The notes: a model not told the origin generated them from the sequence alone. Shown: positions 42,035 to 51,354, counted from the first letter of the stretch. The stretch: 64,000 bases of DNA from Rebecca billardiae RCC1528 (GCA_965240325.2 OZ251227.1:310001-374000), one strand, 5' to 3'. Program-made: numbers and translations.

Positions 42035-43342
42035 ATGAGCGCATCGGCTGCCGCTGCGCTCTATGCGCGCTCCCAGCCTGCGCCGCCGAGCGGGTGCGAC
42101 CGCTTCATCTCGCACAGCTGGGCATCGAGCCGCTACGCCAAGCACCTCGCGCTGCTCTACGCGCACCACCACGCCACTGCGATGGTGCTGAGCAATCTCG
42201 TCTTTGCCGCCGCGGCGCTTCCGATGGGCCTCGGGCGCGTCGCGCTCGGCATCACGCAACCGTGGGCCGTCGCGTTTGCGAGCATGGTTGCGCTGCCCGG
42301 CGTAGTGTACGTGCTCGCGCTGCTCTTCGGCCATCGGCTGCGGGCCGCGCTCGGCCTGGAGCACACGTGCTTCCTCGACCGGCTGTGCATCCACCAGGCC
42401 GACCGCCGGCTGAAGCAGCTGGGGATCGAGCACCTGGCACACGCCGTGCGCGGCTCGCGCGAGCTGACGGTGTGCTGGTCGGCGGACTATTTTGAGCGGC
42501 TGTGGTGCCTCTACGAGCTAGCGCACGCGTCGCGCGCGCTCGGCGCGAGCGCGCTCAGGTTCGTGCCCGACTGGCTCGCGCCCTTCCTGCTCACGGCGAG
42601 CGCGGCCAACATGCTCGCCGTCCTGACGGCGACTGCGGTGGAGCGCTCGCCTGCGTTCGTCGCGCTCAGCAGATCGGCCAACCGCACCGGCACGTCGCTG
42701 CTGTGGGTGGTGTGCGGCTTCCTGCCCAGCTTGGCCACGTGCGCCATGCTTCGGCTCACGGTGCGCTCCCACGCGCGCTCGATGGAGCAGATCGCCTCGT
42801 TCTCGCTCAAGCGCGCGCGCGTCTCGGTCGAGGCGGACCGGCCGATCGTCGAGGCGGAGGTGGTGGCGCTCTTCGGCTCGACGGAGGCGTTCGACGAGCT
42901 GGTGCGCACCGAGGTGCGGGCGAGCGTGCGCGAGGCGCTCGGCCCGCCGTACCGCCTGCCGTACCCGTGGGTGGCCTTCATGTACCTGCCGTACGCCTGG
43001 TTCGGGCTGGTCGACCTGACGGCGCTGTCGGAGGAGGCGATCCGGACGCTGCTGCCGGACGGCGCGCACACGGTGCAGGACTACGCGCTGGGCAACCTCG
43101 TCTATTTCGGCGTCCTCGCCTTCGGCGCGTTCCCGCTCGCGCTGCAGCTCACGTGCTTCGCGACGTACGTGAGCCGCAGGCTCTCCTTCGCCCTCGGCCT
43201 GGTGCTCGACGTGGCGATCTTCCAGATCTTTGCCTTTGCGCTGACAGCGTCGGACATGGCGCTCGTCACGTACGTGCTGCCGACCAGCATGCTGCGCGAG
43301 CTGTGCTTGCTGCTCGGCTTCGCGCCCGAATGGCGGCGATGA
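42035..43342 (+). CDS. multi-pass membrane protein with TIR/HET-like motifs split by a membrane hairpin
   Basis: 435 aa if ATG 42035 (MSASAAAALYARS) is used; the open frame reaches back to ~41645, but that part overlaps repeat DNA and looks non-protein. It has the same three-motif series as the gene upstream: CDRFISHSWASSRYAKHLAL, then CFLDRLCIHQADRRLKQLGI, then ADYFERLWCLYELAHASRAL. Between motifs 1 and 2 lie two membrane spans (MVLSNLVFAAAALPMGLG and AFASMVALPGVVYVLALLFG). After motif 3 come several more (WLAPFLLTASAANMLAVLTA, LLWVVCGFLPSLATCAMLRL, LGNLVYFGVLAFGAFPLALQ, LVLDVAIFQIFAFALTASDM). The W-C-L-Y-E of plant TIR type is kept. No intron needed. A membrane-tethered NADase or sensor is a hypothesis. 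Confidence 0.7.
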   Translation: MSASAAAALYARSQPAPPSGCDRFISHSWASSRYAKHLALLYAHHHATAMVLSNLVFAAAALPMGLGRVALGITQPWAVAFASMVALPGVVYVLALLFGHRLRAALGLEHTCFLDRLCIHQADRRLKQLGIEHLAHAVRGSRELTVCWSADYFERLWCLYELAHASRALGASALRFVPDWLAPFLLTASAANMLAVLTATAVERSPAFVALSRSANRTGTSLLWVVCGFLPSLATCAMLRLTVRSHARSMEQIASFSLKRARVSVEADRPIVEAEVVALFGSTEAFDELVRTEVRASVREALGPPYRLPYPWVAFMYLPYAWFGLVDLTALSEEAIRTLLPDGAHTVQDYALGNLVYFGVLAFGAFPLALQLTCFATYVSRRLSFALGLVLDVAIFQIFAFALTASDMALVTYVLPTSMLRELCLLLGFAPEWRR

Positions 43343-43878
43343 GACGGGACACTCGCAGCACGTGTATACGTTATTGTAGCATTATTGATGGCGGCATCTA
43401 GCTATAGCCTACTGAGTACTGGGGTATAGACTTTCGGACGACCGCCCGCGAATAATATATGTTTATAGACCGAGCCGCGAGCGCTTATTGGCGGTCTCGG
43501 GTCTGTAATTAATGACGACGACAAACTTGATGCATATGTATGTGGCGGCCCGGGCGGGCCGGCGGGCGCCGGGCGGGTCGCGGGACGCGGCCGCGGGTGC
43601 GGCGGCCCGGCGTTATTTATAATGGCGGCCGGCAAGTCCGGGACCGGGAATTAATTTATTATTTAATAATAGTAATTATTAAATTATAATAGTAATAATA
43701 ATAACAAGTGATATTGACGGCGTCACTTAACAGTACTGTCGTCACCGAGCGCAGGGCACAGGCCGACAGGTCGAACAGCTTCTGCGGCATCATGCACCCT
43801 GACCCTGTCACGCCGCCGACAGACTTCTTCATAAACTGCGGGTTACGAGCGCGCCGGGGCCCGGGCTGGATCACACTG
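43343..43878. other. intergenic between convergent genes, AT-rich core
   Basis: 536 bases. A GC-rich patch (43545-43615) is followed by a very AT-rich stretch (43650-43710) of TAATAATAGTAATTATT type, the most AT-rich spot here. No gene seen. Confidence 0.45.
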
Positions 43879-44349
43879 TCACAGGTCGGAGTCCTGGATG
43901 TAGATGTTGCCCTCGCTCAGCCCGCCGTAAGCAGTCGCGTGCTCGGCGCGTGGTGGCGTCGCGTACTTGCCCGCGGGCAAGTCCGAGAGAAAGGCGTCAA
44001 GCTCGGCCTGAAAGCCCACGTGCGAGCACGCGCCAAGCGCGCTCAGGAAGGCATTGAGACCGTGGACGCGAGCGGTCATGGCCGATTCGCTATGCGAGAT
44101 CAGCTTCGGCGGCAGTGGCGGCACGCATTCCCCCCTCGGTGCAAGCTCGAGAAGTCGTGCGTGCAGTGCGTGGAAGTCCGAATATCGCCGCACGACGAAC
44201 GTGGACTCGGCACGGCCCAGCGTGGGGTCACGAAGCCCGCGGCAGACGACGCGCACGACGAAAGCCCTCGTCGTGCCACGCACGCCTGCTCGTAGCGACT
44301 TTTGCGCAACGATCGTGGCCAGCCGGTCTCCAGAGTTCTCCACCACCAT
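43879..44349 (-). CDS. PX (phox homology) domain protein
   Basis: 156 aa from ATG 44349. The whole protein is essentially one PX domain, which binds phosphoinositides, usually PI3P on endosomes. The strand FVVRVVCRGLRDPTL is followed by STFVVRRYSDFHALHARLLE with the R-R-Y-S-D-F phosphoinositide-binding signature, then VPPLPPKLISHSESAMTARV (P-P-x-P-K loop) and HGLNAFLSALGACSHVGFQA. A short acidic tail ends IQDSDL. The frame stays open a little upstream of the ATG (QAERQLVVWVPVLNEHL) to a stop near 44460, so an additional 5' exon joined at a CAG there cannot be excluded. It is divergent from the kinase gene. Confidence 0.85.
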   Translation of the reverse strand: MVVENSGDRLATIVAQKSLRAGVRGTTRAFVVRVVCRGLRDPTLGRAESTFVVRRYSDFHALHARLLELAPRGECVPPLPPKLISHSESAMTARVHGLNAFLSALGACSHVGFQAELDAFLSDLPAGKYATPPRAEHATAYGGLSEGNIYIQDSDL

Positions 44350-44679
44350 GAGATGCTCGTTCAGGACCGGAACCCACACCACCAGCTGCCTTTCCGCCTG
44401 GCCGCGCCGGCGGCCCAGTGCTTCCCGGGGTACAAGACCGGCGCAGGAGCACTACCTGTAGCTTGCTCGGCGGCAAGGTGGCACCGACCAGTTGCGACGC
44501 GGCAGCGTGCCGCGCGCTCATTGGATGGCCAGCCTTCCGCGTCACTGGGAGCGAACGGTCAAAACGACGAGGGAATCTGGCACCTGCTTCCGGCGGCGGC
44601 GAGCGCGCGACGAGGTAGCAAAATCTCGAAAATCTGCATGACGAAAATAATCGATCTGCAAGACGACCGCGCAGCAGCT

Positions 44680-45795
44680 ATGGCGGTAGCATCGATGACC
44701 GTCTCACGGTGGCTTTCACGTGCCCCGCGCGTGGCCTCCCTGCGTTCGCTCGTCGCTGCGGGCCAGCCTACGCCAGCGCAGGCGCTTGCTTTCATCACGG
44801 ACGAGCTCCCTGTGCGCAACGCGTGGCTTGCCAGCCAGCTGTCGGCGGACGCGTCGCCATTTGCCCACGTGGAAGAGTACGGCGCGTTCATCTCGCATCT
44901 TGCCGACGCTGCGGGCGCCTTCGACGCGGCGCGAGGGGAGTCGAGCGCGGACGACGCGCGTACACTCGTGACGCGCACGCATGACACCCACGAGGCCGCC
45001 GTTCGCGCTCTCATGCCGCAAATGCGGGAGTGCATGCGCCTTGCACAAGATGTGCACCAGCTCGGAGCTGTGCAGCGCGTGTGCGCTCGCGTGCACCGAC
45101 AGCTGGTGGCCCAGCGCGTCCTAATCGCCCACCTGTGTCTGGCCGTGGACAAGGGCTATTTCGAGCGTGGCAATGGCGGCGACGGCACCAGCCGTGCCGT
45201 CGTCGAGGACGGCTGCGACCTGATTGCCCTAACGCGCGCCGCGTGCGCAGACGCTGAGCTCGCAGCACGCGAGAAGCACGGCGATGCGCCCGCCATCATC
45301 GTGGAGGAGCCCGCCGCGGGGGTGGTGGGCGCGGCGCGGCGATGCTGCACGGTCCCTTCGTACGTCTTCTTCTGCCTCATGGAGCTGCTCAAGAACGCCG
45401 CGGGCGCGCACGTGCAGCGTTACGGAGTGCTGGATCTGTGCGATGCGCCGCCAGTGTCTGTGCGCATCGCCGCGGAGGGTGGGGTGGCGTGCGTGTGCGT
45501 GGCGGACCACGGCGGTGGGATGGGTCCCGACGCGCGCCAGAACGCGCTGGCGTACTTTTTCACGACGCATGAGGAGCGCGCCGCGACGTACACCTACTCG
45601 CGCGCGTTTGGCGAGCCGCTTGCTGGCCTGGGCGTGGGGCTGCCGCTTGCCGCGGCGCATGCGCGGTTCCTCGGCGGCGACATTGTGCTGGCGAGCATGC
45701 CGGGTGAAGGCGTGTCGGCCTACCTCACATTCGACCGCGTCGGTGGGCAGCGCACCGACCCACCAGCTCATGAGGATGAGTTTGGGCGGGGTTAA
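44680..45795 (+). CDS. mitochondrial protein kinase of the PDK/BCKDK family
   Basis: 371 aa from ATG 44680; an in-frame ATG at 44638 is an alternative. These GHKL-fold kinases phosphorylate and inactivate the E1 subunit of pyruvate or branched-chain 2-oxoacid dehydrogenase in the mitochondrial matrix. The N-terminus (MTVSRWLSRAPRVASLRSL) is basic and amphipathic, like a mitochondrial presequence. The ATP site is complete: N-box MELLKNAAGAHVQ, G1 box VADHGGGMGPDARQ, and G2 box PLAGLGVGLPLAAAHARFLG followed by GDIVLASMPGEGVSAYLTF. The helical-bundle half contains LPVRNAWLASQLSADASPFA. The C-terminal D-W motif of mammalian PDKs is not seen, so PDK versus BCKDK cannot be decided. The lipoamide dehydrogenase gene at 16.2 kb belongs to the plastid version of the pathway. 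Confidence 0.87.
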   Translation: MAVASMTVSRWLSRAPRVASLRSLVAAGQPTPAQALAFITDELPVRNAWLASQLSADASPFAHVEEYGAFISHLADAAGAFDAARGESSADDARTLVTRTHDTHEAAVRALMPQMRECMRLAQDVHQLGAVQRVCARVHRQLVAQRVLIAHLCLAVDKGYFERGNGGDGTSRAVVEDGCDLIALTRAACADAELAAREKHGDAPAIIVEEPAAGVVGAARRCCTVPSYVFFCLMELLKNAAGAHVQRYGVLDLCDAPPVSVRIAAEGGVACVCVADHGGGMGPDARQNALAYFFTTHEERAATYTYSRAFGEPLAGLGVGLPLAAAHARFLGGDIVLASMPGEGVSAYLTFDRVGGQRTDPPAHEDEFGRG

Positions 45796-46232
45796 CGTCA
45801 GCATCATCGCAGCAGCAGGTATCTTTAATGGCGGGCCGTTTATTTATATATATATGGCTGCCGCTTGCCGGAGCTGCTCGCCGCTAGGTCGGCGGGCGGC
45901 GACATCGACTACGACCTCACCCTCATCCAAGTGCTCCGGAAGGCGCTCGGCCGCGGCGGCATCTGCCGTCGCCGCCGCGTGCCCCAGGCCGAGGCGGTGC
46001 TCCATCCCGGCCCCGCTCCCGTAGGGGGGCAGGGCTGCGGGTGGCGCACTGTCTGACCTGGACGGAAGGCGCGGACGCATTCTATGTGTCTGTTGCACTC
46101 TGAGCCTGACGCTTGTCCGATGCTGCCACGTCGTTAAATATATTTGTTTTAAATATGCTTTGATCACACCGATTCTGCGCCAATTTGAATTTGCGAACGA
46201 GTTGATGAATGAATTAATCGCGATCGGCCGCG
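45796..46232. other. intergenic spacer
   Basis: 437 bases between tandem + strand genes; includes TTTATTTATATATATATGG near 45840 and an AT-rich run (46135-46160). No gene seen. Confidence 0.4.
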
Positions 46233-47597
46233 ATGTCGCGCTTCATCATCGGTCGGCGGCGAGGCGCGACTCTCGTCGCCCTGGCACTGCTGGGCGTGGT
46301 GCCGACCGTCGCGTATCGGCCACCCGCCAGAGTGCTCACACGTGCATCTCGTCCGGTCCTGCGGCCACTGAGGCACACCACCGCCAGCGCGCATGTGCTC
46401 CGAAGCCACGCGGCGCCGTTGCGTGCTCGGCTGTCCCGAAGGCGGCGCGTGCCGGATGTGTGCGCATCGGCGGCGATGGCAACGGCGTCGGTTCGCCGAG
46501 CCATCATGCCAGTCCTCTGGGTGGTCAGCACGTGTATCGTCGCCCTCGTGCCGACCACCCTCGCGCTGCTGCAGCAGCAGGTCTCCAAGGGCCGGCGCGG
46601 CAAACTGCTCGAGCGAACTTTCACCGGGTGTGCGCTCGGCCTGGTTGTGTCCATGTGGATCTTCTCGAGCACGTTTGTGTACGTGTTGGTCTTCTGCGTC
46701 ATGGGCGTACTTGCGCAGCAGGAGTACTACAAGATGGCCGCCAACCGTGGCTACTTCCCGGCACGCAAGCTCTCAATTCTGGGCTCACTCGCCATGTACG
46801 TGGCGGGGGCGGACGGGCGACGCGGGGTGATCGACGCGGCGCTGCCGCTCGCCGGGATTTACACGACAATGTACCTGCTCACGCGGCCAAAGCCAGAGCC
46901 TACTCTTGATGACGTGACCACCACCTTCATGGGGATCTACTACCTCGGCTTTGTGCCATCATTCTGGGTGCGGCTGCGCGGGCTGAGCACGGGCGCGGCG
47001 CCGTTCGTTTTCTCGTGGTGGCCAGCAGCACTGAGACCCGAGCGTTTCACGCACGGCGCGGTGATCACGTGGTGGACATTTTTGTCTATCGTCTGCTCAG
47101 ACATCGGCGCATACTTTGTGGGCAAGACCTTCGGCAGCCGCAAGCTGTGCTCGGCCGTCTCACCGAACAAGACGGTCGAGGGCGCTGTTGGCGGCGCGCT
47201 CGCGGCGATGGGCGTGTCGATGCTTGGTGGGTACCTGATGGGCTGGCCGCTGTGGTGGATCTCGGGGGCGATCAACGGGCTCCTGGCGAGCGTCATGGCA
47301 CTCGTCGGTGACCTGACCATCTCGATGTTCAAGCGCTCCTCCGGGGTGAAGGTACGCCCGCGCGCGTCTCGCGCTGCGCCCGTGAACCCGGTCACGAGGC
47401 GCGTTCTGTGCTCACCAGGAACACGTCCCCACCCCGACCGGCCACGTGCTCGGCAGGACACCGGAAACTTGCTGCCAGGGCATGGTGGCCTGCTCGATCG
47501 CATTGACAGCTTCCTCTTGGCGGCGGCGCCCGTGTACTTCTACGTCAAGTACGCACTGCCGCTCTTCCCGCAGGCGCCGCTGTCATTGCTCTCTTAG
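46233..47597 (+). CDS. phosphatidate cytidylyltransferase (CDP-DAG synthase), plastid-type
   Basis: Makes CDP-diacylglycerol from CTP and phosphatidate for phosphatidylglycerol synthesis. Two exons (46233-47351 and 47457-47597) join in phase 0 to 419 aa; the 105 bp intron (GTACGC ... GGCAG) interrupts the CdsA signature, which splicing restores as SMFKRSSGVK then DTGNLLPGHGGLLDRIDS, matching S-x-x-K-R-x4-K-D-x-G-x2-[LIF]-P-x-H-G-G-x-x-D-R-x-D. About eight membrane spans are visible, including VLVFCVMGVLAQQEYYKM and WWTFLSIVCSDIGAYFVGKT. The N-terminus has a signal peptide (GATLVALALLGVVPTVAYRP) followed by an Arg-rich stretch, suggesting plastid targeting. The unspliced frame is also open, so the intron could be missed by naive annotation. 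Confidence 0.92.
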   Translation: MSRFIIGRRRGATLVALALLGVVPTVAYRPPARVLTRASRPVLRPLRHTTASAHVLRSHAAPLRARLSRRRRVPDVCASAAMATASVRRAIMPVLWVVSTCIVALVPTTLALLQQQVSKGRRGKLLERTFTGCALGLVVSMWIFSSTFVYVLVFCVMGVLAQQEYYKMAANRGYFPARKLSILGSLAMYVAGADGRRGVIDAALPLAGIYTTMYLLTRPKPEPTLDDVTTTFMGIYYLGFVPSFWVRLRGLSTGAAPFVFSWWPAALRPERFTHGAVITWWTFLSIVCSDIGAYFVGKTFGSRKLCSAVSPNKTVEGAVGGALAAMGVSMLGGYLMGWPLWWISGAINGLLASVMALVGDLTISMFKRSSGVKVRPRASRAAPVNPVTRRVLCSPGTRPHPDRPRARQDTGNLLPGHGGLLDRIDSFLLAAAPVYFYVKYALPLFPQAPLSLLS

Positions 47598-48281
47598 CTA
47601 GCAGCCAGGCTGCGCTCAGGCGCGCTCGTTGGTCGGCTGCTGATGTCACCCGCCACATCATTTATTATGATGACTTATCGTCAGAGTCGACAGTGTCCGC
47701 GACGCCCGCCTGACGATGGCACTTCACTGCTCAGATGAGTCGGATATTACTGATATATATATATATATGAATATATATATATATATATCCGGTCTGTGAT
47801 TATTGGCACGGTGACGCCTGACGGTGTCGCCTGTCGGTGGCACCGACCAGCCGCCGCACCGGCACCGCGCTGCTGTGACAGTCACACTCACAGTCCGCTG
47901 TAGTCCGGCGGCTGGCCCGGATGAATCTAGCAGGCGGTCTAGCGCTGCCCTTCGCCGGCGTCGCTCTCGCTGGAGTCGCTGCCGCTGTCCCGCTGGCGCT
48001 GGCCGCTGGGCTCTCTGGACCGGCTGGCGTCAGCCGTCTCAGAGTCTCATAACTGTCTCATTGACCGACGCTGGACGGACCCGCGTGACGGACCGCGTCT
48101 GAAGCCGACTCACAGCCGCGTAGTCTCGCCAGCAATAATTATTATTGCGCGCGTCTTGGCCGGTCTAGAAAGTCTCTACTGCTACTAATTATACTAAGCC
48201 TTGCGGCACTCAAGATTGCGCCCTAGCAGCGCCGGAGGCCGCCGGACGGCCGGACCGACGGACTGTCACTGTCTCTGACGA
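47598..48281. other. intergenic between convergent genes with TA satellite
   Basis: 684 bases. A (TA)n tract with one GA interruption spans 47753-47788. The rest is mixed GC with CTGTC and TCTCTG words. No gene seen. Confidence 0.5.
47753..47788 (+). repeat. (TA)n microsatellite
   Basis: Two uninterrupted TA runs separated by TGAA; self-complementary and prone to cruciform formation. Confidence 0.9.
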
Positions 48282-49067
48282 CTACGACTGCGGCGGGTTG
48301 GCTTGCCTTGACTGCCACCACTCTTCACCGTAGTCCTGCACGAGCTCTTCCCCTGCCCTGATATCGCGCAGCGCAAAGAAGCTCACCGTTGCCGACGTAT
48401 CTGGGTCCCATGAAGGGCTCGCGTCGCCGTCCTGCACGCGCTTGTGCGCGCGGATGTTTGGTGACGCGTCGTGATTGTACAGCATACCGTGACCAAACAC
48501 GACGAGGCGGGTGTTCGGCTGCACGCCATCATAGAGGTAGTCTGCCAGGTCATGGGGAGCGTCCGTCTCCCTGATGATGGCGCAAGGCCACGCTGCGATC
48601 CGCTCCCCTGAGGCATACGCGCGGTGCGCAAATACTCCACGCCCTTTCGCAGGCGACGACGTGCGGACCATGTCGCGACCGGGCACTTCGTGCGCCTCGC
48701 CTGCGCTGGCGAGCGCGCGCTCAATGTCACGTCGTGCGTACAGGGTGCCCGTGCCGCTGAGTGGTAGGCGCCATAGCTCGCCCTCGGCTATCGGGGCGAT
48801 CGCGATCAGACGGCGAGTCTGGCCATCGTCTATCGAGGGAGCGAGGTAGCAATTTGGGTCCCTGGCACCCGCCAGCGCGCACTCGCCGATGAAGAGCCGC
48901 GAGCCGTCGTCGAGCAATCCGCGAAGCTGCTCAGGTAGTCCACGCGACGTGCCGCTGAAGGGCATCCGATGATGCAGGGCTACGACATCGCCGATAATTG
49001 CAATGTGAGCATGCGCAATCAACACGATGATGACGGCGGCGGCAGCCATCCTGACGAGGATTGTCAT
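48282..49067 (-). CDS. SET-domain protein with N-terminal hydrophobic signal/anchor
   Basis: 261 aa from ATG 49067. The C-terminal half is a small SET domain, a lysine methyltransferase fold that uses S-adenosylmethionine: GRGVFAHRAYASGERIAAWP (N-terminal G-x-G strand), FGHGMLYNHDASPNIRAHKR (the N-H-x-x-x-P-N-x motif), then FFALRDIRAGEELVQDYGEE followed by WW. The E-E-L-x-x-D-Y-G motif carries the catalytic-type Tyr. The N-terminus is strongly hydrophobic (MAAAAVIIVLIAHAHIAIIG), so the protein probably enters the secretory or plastid route and is not nuclear. The target is unknown; plastid Rubisco-type methyltransferases are one comparison. Confidence 0.8.
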   Translation of the reverse strand: MTILVRMAAAAVIIVLIAHAHIAIIGDVVALHHRMPFSGTSRGLPEQLRGLLDDGSRLFIGECALAGARDPNCYLAPSIDDGQTRRLIAIAPIAEGELWRLPLSGTGTLYARRDIERALASAGEAHEVPGRDMVRTSSPAKGRGVFAHRAYASGERIAAWPCAIIRETDAPHDLADYLYDGVQPNTRLVVFGHGMLYNHDASPNIRAHKRVQDGDASPSWDPDTSATVSFFALRDIRAGEELVQDYGEEWWQSRQANPPQS

Positions 49068-49159
49068 TCATCATCGGGTTGGCCGACTTGGCCCGCGTGA
49101 GGCCGCGTCGCGTCGGAAAATAAAGAGAACGGCTTGGAGAAGGATGACACGAATAAATA

Positions 49160-49533
49160 TATAAACGACGTGGCAGGGCAGGCGTTCGTCAGTCAGTCAG
49201 CAAGCTGTAGCAGCAGATCGAGCAGCAGGGAAAAACACCAGGATCAGCGCTCCTCGCCGTCGTTCCCCCCCTCGTAGTCGCCCATCACTCCATCGCCGAG
49301 CGGAAGCCCGACGCACCGTCTGGCGTCGACGTGTGCGCGCCACCGCGGTGGTCGCGTTGCCAAGCGTCGTCAGCCGTCGTCTCGAAGTAGTCGTCGTACG
49401 CAGCGCCCCCGCGGGCGCGTGCCCCCGGGCGCATGTCGGCCATGCGCGCGCTGGCGATGAGCATCTTGGCCTGGCCACGCAGGCAGCACATGCCCAGCTC
49501 GCGTCGCATGGTGTCGAGGCAGCCGCGCGCTCG
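49160..49533 (-). mobile_element. 5'-truncated copy of the reverse-transcriptase element
   Basis: Highly similar to 52150-52500: the shared stretch runs from the GTCAGCAAGCTGTAGCAGC 3' non-coding part into the last ~75 codons (RRELGMCCLRGQAKMLIASA, GGAAYDDYFETTADDAW, FRSAME then stop). Homology stops abruptly near 49533. A copy that keeps the 3' end and lacks the 5' part is the usual product of incomplete target-primed reverse transcription. Confidence 0.82.
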
Positions 49534-50189
49534 ATTCCAATTCCAAGCACCCGGCTGGCCGGCTAAGAGTAAGCAGCAGACGTCGTGAGTCAGCTGTGAG
49601 TCAGAGTGAGTACTGAGTGAGCGGTCGTCGTCGACCTCAATAATTTATTCGGCTGCCGCCCGGCAGCCCGCCCGGCTGGCGGCGCAGCCGGCGCATGCGC
49701 AACAATATATATAATAATTCAATATTCATCGATCATCGTGCGCAAATTGATGGCTCGAGCATGCAAGAATGTCGACACTGACCGTTTCAAAGAGTGCATG
49801 AAAGTAACAGTATATTTTCCCGGTAATCATACGATTACGACCTAATATTTATGGCCCGCGGTGCAGGGCGGAGCGCGCAGCGTGGAGCCCGCACCAGTGG
49901 GCCCGAACCACGTTTCAAAAAGATCTTTGATCAAGAAAAAGGGACGCGGGGGCCGATTTTTAGGGCTGGCGGAGACCGAGTTTCGAATTTTGAGACCCTC
50001 TCTACAGGTGCATCACGGAGAAAAAAACCGCGCCCACAACATTCCCCTAATCAATCGTGGACGGCCGGGCGTGAGAGTTCACTTCTGTGTGAAGTAGGAC
50101 GGTTACAAGTCCAATACAAGCGTCAGCTTCTTTGAGGCTATTTTCGCACGTCCTTACGGGATCAGCGAAGTAACCAACCGATATATATT

Positions 50190-50440
50190 GGCTTCGTCGG
50201 GGTCGTATTCACTACTGATTCATATGCTGTATGGTTCACGCAGGCATAAAATCGCTTCGTCGGAGTCGTATCCACTACTGGAGAACATCATTTGCACCGC
50301 TTCGTTTTCATACATTATGAACCATATATGCTGTATGGTTCACGCAGGCATAAAATCGCTTCGTCGGGGTCGTATCCACTACTGGAGAACAACATTTGCA
50401 CCGCTTCGTTTTCATACATTATAATATATATATGGTTCAT
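50190..50440 (+). repeat. 104-bp tandem repeat, about 2.4 copies
   Basis: GTATGGTTCACGCAGGCATA starts at 50229 and again at 50333, and the two full units are nearly identical (differences at single bases such as CGGAGTCG versus CGGGGTCG). A partial earlier unit (GCTTCGTCGGGGTCGTATTC) begins near 50190. AT-richer than surroundings. Confidence 0.88.
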
Positions 50441-51354
50441 GGACTGCTACGGGGTCGAGCAAAATATCATCGATATTCATCAGGCGCACGTGTGCGTATT
50501 CATCATCAGCCTTCGGGAATTGGGAGTAGCTATTGGCCTTTTGCCCTCTGGCGAGCCAGTTGTGCGCACTTTAAGAGCAGGCCTGAGCAGGCTCGAGGCC
50601 ACTTTTTTGCCGCTCACGTGGACATGATGCCGAGCACGTCTCACGAGGTGCGCGCGGCGAGTGGCGTCTGGAGCGCGCGGCTGTGGTGGGCCCCGACGGC
50701 CGTCGACATCGCGTTCGTGCCCCGCTCACTCTGAACTCCGCGCGCCCCCGCCGCCCTATCGATCGATCATCGATGCCTGCGCGCGGAATCGTGCACCGCG
50801 CGTGCCGCCCGCGACCGGCCGCGGCAGGCCCGAGCCGCCCTTTCGGGCTCTCGCAAGCACGGGGGCAGCGGCGCCTGATGGCGGACTGATCGACATCTGA
50901 GTCTCCGACTTCACCACGCGCCCCCCTCGTCATGCCTTCCCGGGGTCTCCCACGGAAGACGGACTAACCGAGCAGGCGACGGTACTGTCTGTACGCTGCC
51001 GTGACACACGGCGCCTGGGCAGCGGGCAGTGGTGGCGGGGTCCCGCGGACGTCAGTCTTCCCCTCGCGCCCTGCTCACCTCGAGTGCGCCGCCACGCGCC
51101 TCCGCACGCGTGTCCCATCGATGCGCAGAGCGGCATGCTTGCATGAAAGTTGAAATGGCTGGGTCATCAGCCCGCGCCGGCAAGTCTGTCTAGCGCTGGA
51201 CGGACGGACATAGGAGGACGAGCAGCGCGGGCGACGGTGGTGCGCGACGCTCCCAGAGCTGGCCGTGCCTCTGCGACGCGTGCCGAGCCTGACCGAGGTG
51301 TGTCACCCGGTCCACGCGCGGCGCGCGCGAAGGCACCGGTGCTGTGGCTGCTCG

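Noticed and set aside
46393-46830. 145-codon + strand frame inside the CDP-DAG synthase gene
   Set aside because: A frame-shifted shadow of the membrane protein, Arg/Ser-rich without features.
50190-50440. Possible CRISPR array because of regular repeats
   Set aside because: Two and a half long, contiguous 104-bp units with no spacers, in eukaryotic DNA.
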